A DNA stretch of 38,330 bases from the NCBI GenBank assembly GCA_002694035.1, contig NZKY01000026.1, forward strand, positions 9,549 to 47,878, read 5' to 3'. The position numbers were made by a program, and so were the translations under genes. Origin of the DNA: Opitutia bacterium (GTDB lineage Bacteria > Verrucomicrobiota > Verrucomicrobiia > Opitutales > Seribacteraceae). The notes below the pieces were generated by a model that did no database searches, was not told the origin of the DNA, and saw only the letters and a list, made by a program, of their open reading frames with translations. Position 1 is the first letter of the stretch; every line of letters begins with the position of its first letter. Of the stretch, positions 1 through 8,952 are shown one piece after another.

Positions 1-302
1 GTTTTTGCAAGATCGACCCCAAATTCAAGCACAACTCTAACTTCAATTTCGTATCCACCATCACTAGATTCAGTAACTTTTACCCCTCTTTCGGACTCCT
101 TCTTGGAGAAAAAATCTGTTAAGCCTTCAACCACTCCTGCGGATCCTACATTAACGACTCCTTGCACAGATTGTGCCGCAAGTCGAACTATTCCAGCAAT
201 TACGCTGTGATTAATCCTGATAGTTCCAAGTTCACTCGATTCTTCAGAGATGGTTGGAACTGTTACCTCTTCTATAACTTCTTCCTTAGCCTTTTTGCTC
301 AT
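1..302 (-). CDS. Asp23/Gls24 family envelope stress-like protein (partial)
   Basis: Partial gene running off the left edge; about 100 N-terminal residues are present. After a charged lead rich in Lys and Glu comes the typical Asp23/Gls24 core, with a segment reading [19 protein letters not shown] followed by a VxGV turn and an [13 protein letters not shown] strand. Members of this family (old name DUF322) are small alkaline-shock or envelope-associated proteins of poorly defined function; in many bacteria one sits next to accBC and nusB. The ATG at 300-302 overlaps the accC stop (ATGA), which suggests translational coupling, and an AAGGA stretch lies about nine bases upstream. Family assignment is fairly safe; the C-terminus is not visible. 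Confidence 0.8.
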   Translation of the reverse strand, partial: MSKKAKEEVIEEVTVPTISEESSELGTIRINHSVIAGIVRLAAQSVQGVVNVGSAGVVEGLTDFFSKKESERGVKVTESSDGGYEIEVRVVLEFGVDLAK

Positions 303-1687
303 TTTATTGATTCCTTAACATTATTATCCAGTAAATCTTTTGGTGCTCTTGCTAAAAAGCCTTCGATGTATGAAGTGGTGGCTTCACCTTGCCTAAAAGC
401 AGGATCTAGGATCACTGCCTTTAAAAAATCAATATTTGTATCTATTCCCCTAATAATGTACTCGCTAAGAGCTCTGTACATTCTATCGAGTGCGATTTTT
501 CTAGTTCTGCCGTAGGTAACTAATTTACAAATCATACTGTCATAGTGAGGAGATACTACATATCCACCGTAGGCATGAGAGTCGACTCTTACACCATGTC
601 CACCGGGAGCATAATACAAATCAATTGTCCCAGGTGAAGGAATAAACCCTTTTGAGGGATTCTCTGCACATATACGGCATTCAATCGCATGTTTAGACAA
701 AGAAATATCTTTTTGAGAGAAAGACAGCCTTTGTCCGGAAGCAATTTGAATTTGTTCTTTGATCAAATCAATTCCAGTAGCCTCTTCAGTAACCGCATGT
801 TCAACCTGAATTCTGGTATTCATTTCAATGAAATAAAAGTTACCTTTAGCATCTACAAGAAATTCAATAGTCCCAGCGTTAATATAATCAGCAGCTTGTG
901 CGGCTTTAATGGCTGCTTTTCCCATTCTATTTCTCAGGCTTTTATCCAAGAAGGGAGATGGAGCTTCTTCGATAACTTTTTGGTGCCTTCTCTGAACAGA
1001 GCAATCTCGCTCTCCTAAATGAACCATATTGCCGTGTTTGTCCGATAATATTTGAAATTCGATATGCCTTGGACTTTCCAAATATTTTTCAACATAAAGA
1101 GAACCATCACCAAAAGCTTTTTCAGCTTCTAATTTTGCTGCAAGAAACTCTTTCGCAAAGGATACTGCATTGTGTGCAATTCTCATGCCTCTTCCACCAC
1201 CACCGGAAACTGCTTTAATTATTACAGGAAAACCAATTTTTTGGGCAACTTTTGTAGCTTCTTTTTCATTTGCAAGTGGACCATCGCTTCCAGGTATGAT
1301 TGGAACCCCGGCCTTTGAGACCGTTTCTCTGGCCATGGATTTATCTCCCATTTTTTTAATGGTCTCCGATTTTGGTCCGATAAATTGAATATTGCATGAC
1401 TCACATTGTTCAACGAATTCTGCATTTTCAGATAAGAAGCCATAACCTGGATGAATTGCGTCTATATCCCCTACCTCTGCCGCACTAAGAATGCGGTCAG
1501 CCCTAAGATAGCTATCTGATCCGCTAGCCGGACCGATACAAATTGCTTCGTCAGCTAACTGAACATGAAGTGATTGTTCGTCCGCTTCTGAATATACGGC
1601 AAGTGTGTTTATACCAAGTTCGCGACATGCTCTTACAATGCGGAGGGCAATTTCTCCCCTATTCGCAATAAGAATTTTTTTTATCAT
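299..1687 (-). CDS. accC: Biotin carboxylase subunit of acetyl-CoA carboxylase
   Basis: Carries out the ATP-dependent carboxylation of biotin on AccB, the first half-reaction of acetyl-CoA carboxylase in the cytoplasm. The 462-residue length matches the family (E. coli 449). The N-terminal biotin-carboxylase fold begins [15 protein letters not shown]; the ATP-grasp glycine loop GGGGRGM lies at about residues 162-168; the catalytic [10 protein letters not shown] segment lies near residue 288, followed by AVTE where most homologues have PVTE; the C-terminal domain contains [12 protein letters not shown]. It starts with ATG 12 nt after the accB stop, so the two are surely co-transcribed, and its stop overlaps the start of the Asp23-like gene. 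No anomaly seen. Confidence 0.97.
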   Translation of the reverse strand: MIKKILIANRGEIALRIVRACRELGINTLAVYSEADEQSLHVQLADEAICIGPASGSDSYLRADRILSAAEVGDIDAIHPGYGFLSENAEFVEQCESCNIQFIGPKSETIKKMGDKSMARETVSKAGVPIIPGSDGPLANEKEATKVAQKIGFPVIIKAVSGGGGRGMRIAHNAVSFAKEFLAAKLEAEKAFGDGSLYVEKYLESPRHIEFQILSDKHGNMVHLGERDCSVQRRHQKVIEEAPSPFLDKSLRNRMGKAAIKAAQAADYINAGTIEFLVDAKGNFYFIEMNTRIQVEHAVTEEATGIDLIKEQIQIASGQRLSFSQKDISLSKHAIECRICAENPSKGFIPSPGTIDLYYAPGGHGVRVDSHAYGGYVVSPHYDSMICKLVTYGRTRKIALDRMYRALSEYIIRGIDTNIDFLKAVILDPAFRQGEATTSYIEGFLARAPKDLLDNNVKESIK

Positions 1688-1699
1688 ATGAAGGTGTAA

Positions 1700-2143
1700 C
1701 TATGTGCGGAGCTTAAACAAAGGTTGACCGTATTCTACACTGACGCCGTCTTCTACGAGAATTTCAATAACTTCACCATTCTGGTCAGATTGAATTTCGT
1801 TCATAACTTTCATTGCTTCGATAATACAAAGTATAGATCCAGTTTTTATTTGGTCTCCAACTGAAACAAAGGCTGCATCGTCAGGTGATGGTTTACGATA
1901 GAAGGTGCCAACCATCGGAGATTTAAAAATGTATCCATCCTCAGGTGGCAATTTTTCTGCAACCGGTGGTCTTTCAGAAACACTTTGAGTCTGTGTAATA
2001 ATTTCGGGAACCGCAGTGATAGTTTGTTTAGCATTACCGGGTCTAGCTAGTCGAAGTTTCAAATCCTGCGTTTCGATTTCTAAATCTGTAAGATCAGATT
2101 TCTGCATTAAGGATATAATTCCTTTTAATTGACTTAAGTCCAA
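1700..2143 (-). CDS. accB: Biotin carboxyl carrier protein of acetyl-CoA carboxylase
   Basis: Carries the covalently bound biotin that AccC carboxylates and the carboxyltransferase AccAD uses. The 147 residues show the N-terminal helix, an acidic/Pro linker (about 40-70), and a C-terminal biotinyl domain with SPMVGTFYRKPSP and the biotin attachment motif EAMKVMNEI, Lys at about 112. The start is TTG (2141-2143), chosen because the protein then begins with the conserved DLSQLKGIISLM helix and because the strongest Shine-Dalgarno of the window, AAAGGAGGA, lies 7 nt upstream. Lysine modification would be done by the BirA encoded at 10736-11788. Confidence 0.96.
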   Translation of the reverse strand: MDLSQLKGIISLMQKSDLTDLEIETQDLKLRLARPGNAKQTITAVPEIITQTQSVSERPPVAEKLPPEDGYIFKSPMVGTFYRKPSPDDAAFVSVGDQIKTGSILCIIEAMKVMNEIQSDQNGEVIEILVEDGVSVEYGQPLFKLRT

Positions 2144-2147
2144 AATA

Positions 2148-2159
2148 TATTCCTCCTTT
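2148..2159 (-). promoter_or_regulatory. Strong Shine-Dalgarno site for accB
   Basis: On the minus strand the sequence reads AAAGGAGGA followed by a 7-nt AT spacer and TTG. It is a full anti-16S match and decides the TTG start of accB. Nearly all other genes here lack such a site. Confidence 0.8.
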
Positions 2160-2181
2160 AGGTTAAATTAATTATTTCATC

Positions 2182-2217
2182 AAAATCTATTTTAAGTAAG
2201 TTGCAATGATAGATTTT
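2182..2217 (-). terminator. Inverted repeat between the AsmA-like gene and accB
   Basis: Perfect 9-nt arms AAAATCTAT and ATAGATTTT are separated by an 18-nt loop, directly after the AsmA-like stop codon. The stem is almost all A/T and the loop is long, so it would be a weak intrinsic terminator at best. It is the only structured element in this 78-nt gap, which must also contain the accB promoter unless accB is read through from upstream. Confidence 0.25.
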
Positions 2218-2221
2218 TGAA

Positions 2222-4813
2222 TTAATCCAAATTAAGTGGGTCAATCACCAAATTCCACTCTGGATTATTCCAATCACCAAATATTTTAAATTTAATAAGC
2301 ATAGATAAGGGGTCTGCAATCTGAGTGAGCTTTCCGATTAGTGGAATATTTCCTATGATCTTCAGAGTTGAATTAAAGTTAATGGTTTTTTTATCTAAAT
2401 CTATGTACCCTTTATTGTTTAGTTTAGAAAAGTTCCCCGACATAATCATATCTTCAAAAATGAACCTATTATTTTTGAACTCAAAAAGACCATCTAATTT
2501 GTTGAAAGTTAATGAAGCAGTAGGGATAGGGATTGTCAAATTAGCAAGTACTTCAGAAATTACTCCCAGTAAAGGAATTTTACTTAATTTTTTATCGCGG
2601 ACTTGAATACTTCCTGAACCTTCAAGTTTCTTATAATTGGTCGACGGGCCAGATGCTTTTAAAAAGAAATTTAAAATACCTTCATCTTTATTCTGATCGT
2701 GAATTTCATCAACTTGAACCTGAGAATTTGCTTCTCCGAAATATTTTCTGAGAGCAATTATTGTGTTATTAATGCTACAACTTTTCAGCTCAGTAGTTAA
2801 TTTAATTCTCTCACCGATGTGATCATTTTCTGAAAAAAGTGACATTTCACCTTTGTCAAATTTAACACTATTTAAACTCAAAGTCGTGATCGAAGAGTTT
2901 GACTCAATTTTACCAATTGCTGAATTAAAAGGTATATCATTCCAGGTGCCGTTTTGATCTGTCCTAAATTTAATTGAATAGGAAAGCGGGTTTTCAATTC
3001 TTTCAACCGTATTTTTAAATTCAAGAGGAATGCGACCACTTGAATTAAGATATGCATATGACAGGTTGAAATGATTTAGGTATTTTTCTATCTCAGTCCC
3101 AAAACATAACTTTCCAAGATTAAGTGGGTAATCACCTTCAATTGAATAATCTAAGATGTTATTTTTTCTTTCAAAAGATAGAGTTCCACTAATCTCACCT
3201 TCTTTATGTATTAAGGAAGGTGAAATTAATTTTGTGAAATTTTCATCTACGATTATCTCAAGCTGAGAGTGATATAACGGGAGCTTTCTGTAAGTTATAT
3301 TGGCACCTGATACAAAACCATGTGTGAAAGATTCTGTTAAATCACCCCATACGCCAGAGATTATGAAATTACCTTTTGGGAGATTTTTTTTATCGAAGGA
3401 AAAATCATGCCAAATATTTTCCCACCAAGAGCCCAACCAAGTATTTAGGTCAGTTGGTAAGCAAACTCCATCAACAACAAATTTATATGTATTTGGAGAC
3501 CATTTTTGAAAGAAAGATCCATTAACTTGGCTCTTCCCTACAGAGCCATTTACATCGTTTAAAAATATAGTAAAATTTGAGTCTAAATTACCCTGTGCTT
3601 TAACATTTGTGGGCGGTGAACCTAAGACTGAAAAGTTTTTTGTATTCAATTTAAGAAAGTGGTCATGATTTCCGAGGAGAGAATCAAGGGGACGAGCAAA
3701 AATCTCAAAATATTCTCCGCCTATGAGAGTTTTTTGTCCTTCAGTTGTATTTAAAATTAAATCTGAATATAGTGGAAATACTCGCATTGAAACATCCATT
3801 GAAATTTGGCTTTTATTTTTTTTAGTTAAACTAGCTGAGACCTTTAAGAAGTTAGAGTTCGTTAAAGCAGAAAAAACCGATTTGTTTTCATTTATATTTC
3901 CGAAAATTGTATGGTCTTTCAGATTGCCAACTATTTTACCTGATAGATTTATGGAATTTGCGTTTATTTTGAAACCAAAACTATCATGTAAAATCTTTGC
4001 TCCTCTGAAATCTAAGTTTTTTATTTCGAAAATTTGATCGTGTATATTAAATTTTAGATCATCGACTTTTAATGATGAATTTATATTTTTTAATGATGAG
4101 TCAGTTACAATGTGAAAATTTAAATTATTGTATGAGGGGTTCTGTGATATTTTGTTTTTTTGATGAATAAAAACTCTTATTTGATTCCCAAACTCGAAAC
4201 TACAAATATGAGATTGCTTAAAATTAAATGGCTTTAAATATTTTGTATAGTTGTCTATTTGTTGAGTGAGGAGATTAATTGAATTTGTAAATTTTGTAAT
4301 GTCTATTTCTCCCTTAGAAGTTGAAATTTCCTGTTCTTTTTTCTCAATCGATCCTCTTAAATTAATTACAGAAAATTCGTTTTCGATCGAAGAGAATATT
4401 TTGATATTGTTAAGTGCGTTTTGAACTATTAACTGTTCAATTTTAATTATTTCTTTATTGTTACCAGTAAGAGTCGAAATTTGATCAGCTTTAACCACTT
4501 TAGGGTAAAAAGAAATAACATCCCAAAAGGAACGAAATTTAAACTCAATATTTTCACCTTTTGCTATATTGTTACCGTATTCATCATGTAAAACTATGCT
4601 CTTAACGTATAGATTATTTTTATGAAATCTCACTCTATCAATCTTTAAATGATTAAAAATCGGGTGAAACTTTTTTAAAAGACCATTGATCTCTGGGAAC
4701 TCGAAACCGAAATAAAAAAATGAAAAGATTGTAAATTGCAATCCTAGTAATAAAGAAAGGAAATAGGTTAATATACTAGATTCTTTTCTTCTAAAAATTT
4801 TTTTAGGGTTCAA
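2222..4813 (-). CDS. AsmA-like (YhdP/TamB superfamily) inner-membrane-anchored protein
   Basis: Large envelope protein of 863 residues: a basic N-terminus, one hydrophobic anchor at about residues 15-35, then a long beta-rich stretch with many short alternating strands and few cysteines. The end resembles the AsmA C-terminal region: a segment around LTFNKLDGLFEFKNN followed by a membrane-proximal turn and GNIPLIGKLTQIADPL. Related proteins (AsmA, YhdP, TamB) bridge the periplasm and are thought to move phospholipid to the outer membrane. It starts with TTG 7 nt after the DUF4340 stop, and no other start lies close to the anchor. It ends the long operon and directly follows the ABC/GldG/DUF4340 genes, hinting at a joint envelope role. 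The specific function is unknown. Confidence 0.7.
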   Translation of the reverse strand: MNPKKIFRRKESSILTYFLSLLLGLQFTIFSFFYFGFEFPEINGLLKKFHPIFNHLKIDRVRFHKNNLYVKSIVLHDEYGNNIAKGENIEFKFRSFWDVISFYPKVVKADQISTLTGNNKEIIKIEQLIVQNALNNIKIFSSIENEFSVINLRGSIEKKEQEISTSKGEIDITKFTNSINLLTQQIDNYTKYLKPFNFKQSHICSFEFGNQIRVFIHQKNKISQNPSYNNLNFHIVTDSSLKNINSSLKVDDLKFNIHDQIFEIKNLDFRGAKILHDSFGFKINANSINLSGKIVGNLKDHTIFGNINENKSVFSALTNSNFLKVSASLTKKNKSQISMDVSMRVFPLYSDLILNTTEGQKTLIGGEYFEIFARPLDSLLGNHDHFLKLNTKNFSVLGSPPTNVKAQGNLDSNFTIFLNDVNGSVGKSQVNGSFFQKWSPNTYKFVVDGVCLPTDLNTWLGSWWENIWHDFSFDKKNLPKGNFIISGVWGDLTESFTHGFVSGANITYRKLPLYHSQLEIIVDENFTKLISPSLIHKEGEISGTLSFERKNNILDYSIEGDYPLNLGKLCFGTEIEKYLNHFNLSYAYLNSSGRIPLEFKNTVERIENPLSYSIKFRTDQNGTWNDIPFNSAIGKIESNSSITTLSLNSVKFDKGEMSLFSENDHIGERIKLTTELKSCSINNTIIALRKYFGEANSQVQVDEIHDQNKDEGILNFFLKASGPSTNYKKLEGSGSIQVRDKKLSKIPLLGVISEVLANLTIPIPTASLTFNKLDGLFEFKNNRFIFEDMIMSGNFSKLNNKGYIDLDKKTINFNSTLKIIGNIPLIGKLTQIADPLSMLIKFKIFGDWNNPEWNLVIDPLNLD

Positions 4814-4820
4814 TATATTT

Positions 4821-6569
4821 TTAGGGATCAGATTTACTCAAGATGCTTTGCAAATTTTCAATAAGATCAACATCTAAGTTGAAAGTAAGATTATTGTCTT
4901 TAAAAGAAGCTAACCACAATGTAGCACCGAGTTGTTCACTCAGCATTAATCTGTCTGGATTGATATTTTCAGGATAAGCAAAATCGAATTCCACAATATG
5001 TTTCCAAGGAACCCAATCTCCTTTATGCCAAGTTCCGTCATTTTCACTTTTACGATTCAAATATGCTTTGATTTTAGAATTTAAGAATAACTTTGAAGTA
5101 AAGGTATGATTTTTATCAAATATCACTTCTTCATTATTTTTATTAAGTATTCTTAAAGTTTTGATCGAATATTCGTCAGGAAAATAATCTTTATTTAAAA
5201 ATTCAAAATTTTTATAACTTAAAATTTCATTAAAACTTTCTTCAATCAGACATAATATTGAAAGCTCTGGTACAAAAATTTTTCTGAGCGTTGCATCCTC
5301 AAATTTATTGTTACAAAGAATAGTGATAGTAGATGTATCACTGAATTTAATCTGTATAGATTCTGAATTGTTTTCAAACTCAGAAGTGTTTAGCTGATTT
5401 TGAGTCGGATTAAAGGAGAGAAATTCAATAACTTCCAACGAATTTAGTTTCTTAATTAGTTGCTTTATCATGTCAGGATCAGCAACTGAATCGGATAGGG
5501 TGCCTCCCTTTAATTTCCAATCATTCTCGCCTTTCTTAAGAATCAAGTTTTCATCGTTTCGGTTAATTTTGATTTGATTTATATCAAGGTATTGAAATTG
5601 AAAAATTCTCTTTTCGCGTAATTTAGTAGACCAATCAGATAAATTATTTAGGAAAGAGGATTCTATCTTGAGTAGATTTGAAGAATAGTTGGATAAACAA
5701 AAACAAAATTTTTGATTTCCTTGTTCGACGGTTTCGCTTAACAAAAATGTTTGGTTTCTATCTCCTGTTTCGACTGTAAGCTTGCTTTTCCAATTATCTC
5801 TTAAATTTAACTTATTTTTGAATGTTTCATTATTGTCTATTTTAATGATTTTTTCATTAAGTAAATTTCCCAATAGTGTTCTGACTTCATCTGAATTGGT
5901 CTGAGCTACAAAGGGGTATGAAAAAGCCCATTTATTTTGTTTTTTTTGTAAAGTAGTCTTAGTTGTTAATTTATTTTCTGATTTGAATTGGACGGTCAGT
6001 TTATCAATTTGATAAAAATTTGAATTTATTAAATCCATATTTGCCCATGATGAAATTTCTGTATCGGAAAGCTCAACGATCTCTTTTGAAATCCTCCATA
6101 ATTGGTCAGTTGGCACATTATTTATTTCCAGTTTACAAAAAACAGTTTCTGAATCTCTACAATCTGCACCAAGGATGAATTTTGAAGTAGAATTTAAACG
6201 CTTTACAGATATGGATGTTGAATTTGAATTAATTCCATAATCAATTAGTTTTTCACCTCTTTCTTTGATTTCACTTAAATTAGCGTATTCAATAAATTTA
6301 ATATGTGAAAAAGTATTAAGGAATTTTGATATTGCGAAGTAATCTAGTCTCCATTTAAGAGGGGATTTAATTTTCCAATCATAATTATCTTTAGAAAATA
6401 TAATATTATTTTTGTTCTTATTTATTACTATTTCAGTGATTGAATTTATATCAGTTAATTCATTCAACTCGCTATTTCGCAAATCATTGTTTTTTTCACT
6501 TTGACTAAAGTACAAAATTATAAATAACAAAAGATTGGAAATAATGAGTAGATTTTTTATTTTTCTCAT
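4821..6569 (-). CDS. DUF4340 domain-containing membrane-anchored protein
   Basis: A 582-residue protein with one N-terminal membrane anchor (about residues 6-22, LLIISNLLLFIILYF) and a large extracytoplasmic part. It contains repeated blocks of the DUF4340 type: short strands with a W-K-I/L pattern (DNYDWKIKSPLKW near 60, NKWAFSYPF near 215, NDWKLKGG near 350). DUF4340 proteins are commonly encoded directly after a GldG-like protein and an ABC-2 transporter, as here. The biochemical role is not known. The ATG lies one base past the GldG-like stop, so the two are translated together. Lys, Asn, Ser and Ile are very frequent, in line with the AT-rich genome. Confidence 0.75.
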   Translation of the reverse strand: MRKIKNLLIISNLLLFIILYFSQSEKNNDLRNSELNELTDINSITEIVINKNKNNIIFSKDNYDWKIKSPLKWRLDYFAISKFLNTFSHIKFIEYANLSEIKERGEKLIDYGINSNSTSISVKRLNSTSKFILGADCRDSETVFCKLEINNVPTDQLWRISKEIVELSDTEISSWANMDLINSNFYQIDKLTVQFKSENKLTTKTTLQKKQNKWAFSYPFVAQTNSDEVRTLLGNLLNEKIIKIDNNETFKNKLNLRDNWKSKLTVETGDRNQTFLLSETVEQGNQKFCFCLSNYSSNLLKIESSFLNNLSDWSTKLREKRIFQFQYLDINQIKINRNDENLILKKGENDWKLKGGTLSDSVADPDMIKQLIKKLNSLEVIEFLSFNPTQNQLNTSEFENNSESIQIKFSDTSTITILCNNKFEDATLRKIFVPELSILCLIEESFNEILSYKNFEFLNKDYFPDEYSIKTLRILNKNNEEVIFDKNHTFTSKLFLNSKIKAYLNRKSENDGTWHKGDWVPWKHIVEFDFAYPENINPDRLMLSEQLGATLWLASFKDNNLTFNLDVDLIENLQSILSKSDP

Positions 6570-6570
6570 A

Positions 6571-8172
6571 TTAAAGATCTTTTCTCAACCATCCAACAAA
6601 CCCCCCTAATAAGATTACAGAGATAGGGATTATTGATATCCCGTACAAAAATTTATGGAAATCTTTTTCGTTCATTTCTAGATTGTAAATCTTTACTTCT
6701 TTACCACTAGTTGCAATTAATTGATCATATTTAGCCAACCAATTAATTATATTCTTAGCCAATATTTTGTTGCCGGTGCTTTCTTTAAGTCTCTTGTTAT
6801 TAACAAGACCTGAACTTCCAAAAACTGCAATCCTACCTCTTCTATTGTTTGAATTACTGCTGTTTGAGGTTTCTTCAGATATGGCAACTACTGGAATCGG
6901 TCCTTCTACATCAAGCAGTTCGTTAATATTTGGGGGAAAGGATCTATCCACCCATGAAGACAACGCCCAAGAACTCTTGGATGAAAAGATTATTTCATCA
7001 ACATTAAATTTCGTTGAGGAATTAGAAATTGCTTCTACTGGTCTAAGTCTTGAGGATTTTATATAGTACCTTCCTTCGCTAAGATCTTTGACAATAGAGT
7101 TTTTTTGGTTTTTTTGGTAGGTTTTTAACCAATAATCGCCAGAAAAAAAATCATAGTTATTTTTCACTGGGTCATGAATTAACAAATCGTGACATCTTAT
7201 GCCCCATTCTTTAAGGATATTGCGTAATCCGTAAGCTGGTTTATCAACTAAATATATTTTTTCATCGGGATCGATTGAAATGAGAACTGAACCTTTTTCA
7301 TTTTTTACAAAGTTTCTTATAACGGCGATTTCTTTTTCGTAAAAAAGTCCATCAGGTCCGATAATCACAAGAATCTTACAATTAGATGGAACATTCTCAA
7401 TTTCAGCTAAATTTATAGTCGATACCTTAAAGTTGATTCTTTCGAAAATATCTTTTAACTCAGAAAAGCCGTCATTTATGTTTGAATTGTATGGATTTCC
7501 CTCACCATGACCTTGGGTAAAATATACGGTGTTTTTTTCATTTTTTGAAGCTGCTATTTCTAGGATTGAGTTTAGAATTAAGGACTCTCCATTGAATTGA
7601 GTAGGCTCAAAAATTCCATTTATAGATTCTTTCCAATTGCTGTAAAAACCTGATTCCCAAACTTTTTCCCTAATTAATGAATTATTTGACCGATAATTTG
7701 AGTTAACTGAAAGAATATTTTCATCATCGGAATCATTGTAACTAAACAGAATTTTTTTTCTATTTTGTTCGGTTGTTATTATAATTGCATTTCTTTTTAC
7801 TAAATTAAATCTTTTTACAACTTTAGCATCCTTAATTGAATCAATGTTTATTCGGTGAATTCTTATTGGAAATTTTGACTTATAACTTTCAAAGCTATCC
7901 AAGACGATGCCTAAGTCATGCAAGAGTTTCTGAATTATTTTTGGGTTTTTACTTCTTTCTTGAATGGTAATAAAAATATCGACTGGGCATTTAATCTCAT
8001 TGAGGCGAATTTTCGAATCAAGCGAAAGACTATGTTTCTCTTTTTTAGACAAGTCAACGAAGCCATCAATTTTGGAAAATAAAAAGTTTAAAGCAAAAAA
8101 AAGTGTAATTAAAAGTGCAGAAGAAACGAAAATGTCTTTTCTTTTATTTTTGGAAGATTGTCTGAAGTCCAT
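6571..8172 (-). CDS. GldG-like auxiliary component of ABC transport system
   Basis: A 533-residue protein with an N-terminal transmembrane helix (about 15-33), a long periplasmic region and a second helix at the C-terminus (about 508-526, ending GGFVGWLRKDL). The middle contains the ABC-transporter auxiliary (GldG/IFT52-like) fold, with NTVYFTQGHGEGNPY near 215 and KILVIIGPDG near 265. GldG works with GldA and GldF in gliding Bacteroidetes, but homologues are widespread in non-gliders and their substrate is unknown. The start overlaps the stop of the permease gene in a TAATG arrangement. Function here is inferred only from family and neighbours; gliding should not be assumed. Confidence 0.8.
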   Translation of the reverse strand: MDFRQSSKNKRKDIFVSSALLITLFFALNFLFSKIDGFVDLSKKEKHSLSLDSKIRLNEIKCPVDIFITIQERSKNPKIIQKLLHDLGIVLDSFESYKSKFPIRIHRINIDSIKDAKVVKRFNLVKRNAIIITTEQNRKKILFSYNDSDDENILSVNSNYRSNNSLIREKVWESGFYSNWKESINGIFEPTQFNGESLILNSILEIAASKNEKNTVYFTQGHGEGNPYNSNINDGFSELKDIFERINFKVSTINLAEIENVPSNCKILVIIGPDGLFYEKEIAVIRNFVKNEKGSVLISIDPDEKIYLVDKPAYGLRNILKEWGIRCHDLLIHDPVKNNYDFFSGDYWLKTYQKNQKNSIVKDLSEGRYYIKSSRLRPVEAISNSSTKFNVDEIIFSSKSSWALSSWVDRSFPPNINELLDVEGPIPVVAISEETSNSSNSNNRRGRIAVFGSSGLVNNKRLKESTGNKILAKNIINWLAKYDQLIATSGKEVKIYNLEMNEKDFHKFLYGISIIPISVILLGGFVGWLRKDL

Positions 8173-8951
8173 TATCTATTGACTCTTTCAATTTGAAGCA
8201 CGGAAAGCATTAGGAAAAATAGAGTGAGGTTAATTTGATAAAGAATTGTTTTAATCTTTATTATTCCTAGGCTAAAATTCTCTATCGAGGTTAACCCATT
8301 GTTAAGAAATTCAAAGCACCTGTAGATGATATCTTGAATATTAGAGGAATAATATGTTGATGAGCTGGTTTTAAAATTGAAAACCATTATAAAAATTAAA
8401 ACTGTCAGCTTTGTAAAAGTCAACATGCCTGCCACCATTTGATTTTTCGTTAAAGAACTCGAAAAGATTCCGATGGCTGTGAATGTTGCACCATAAGACA
8501 AAATAAAAAATAAATTCCCTGCCCAAGATTCAATTTGATCGAAACCGAGATTTTCAGCTTGTGTTGGAAAGAGCAATGTAAACAGCAGAGGATATAAAAA
8601 ACAAAGCAAAGTAATGGTAGTAAAAAAAAGAAAACATGCAGTCCATTTTCCAATGACAAGGCTTGTAAAGTTTATTGGTGCCGAATTTAGAGTTTCTAAG
8701 GTTCCAAGTTTTTTCTCTTCGGCAAGACTTCTCATGGTTAGAAAAGGAACAAGGGCGGGAGAACCAAAAAACAAACCTAGTGTAATAGAAGATAGTGGGG
8801 TAAGTATCCAATCGGTGTGGATGAAACTTTCGATAAAATATCTAAAGCCAACACCGATAAGTGAGAGGAAATAAAAGGAAGAGACATATGTCGCTGGAGA
8901 AATAAAAAGTAAAAAGATTTCGTATCTGAGAATCACAAAATAAGAGTTCAT
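8172..8951 (-). CDS. ABC-2 type transporter permease, GldF/NosY-like
   Basis: A 259-residue integral membrane protein with about six predicted helices (near residues 10-30, 50-68, 105-127, 145-162, 175-195 and 235-252). It resembles ABC-2 permeases of the GldF/NosY group, including the RSLAEEKKLGTLETLNSAP coupling segment before the third helix, which is typical of the family. It would form the membrane channel driven by the ATPase encoded one base upstream. A GGAAG stretch lies about 9 nt before the ATG. Substrate is not predictable from sequence. Confidence 0.88.
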   Translation of the reverse strand: MNSYFVILRYEIFLLFISPATYVSSFYFLSLIGVGFRYFIESFIHTDWILTPLSSITLGLFFGSPALVPFLTMRSLAEEKKLGTLETLNSAPINFTSLVIGKWTACFLFFTTITLLCFLYPLLFTLLFPTQAENLGFDQIESWAGNLFFILSYGATFTAIGIFSSSLTKNQMVAGMLTFTKLTVLIFIMVFNFKTSSSTYYSSNIQDIIYRCFEFLNNGLTSIENFSLGIIKIKTILYQINLTLFFLMLSVLQIERVNR

Positions 8952-8952
8952 T

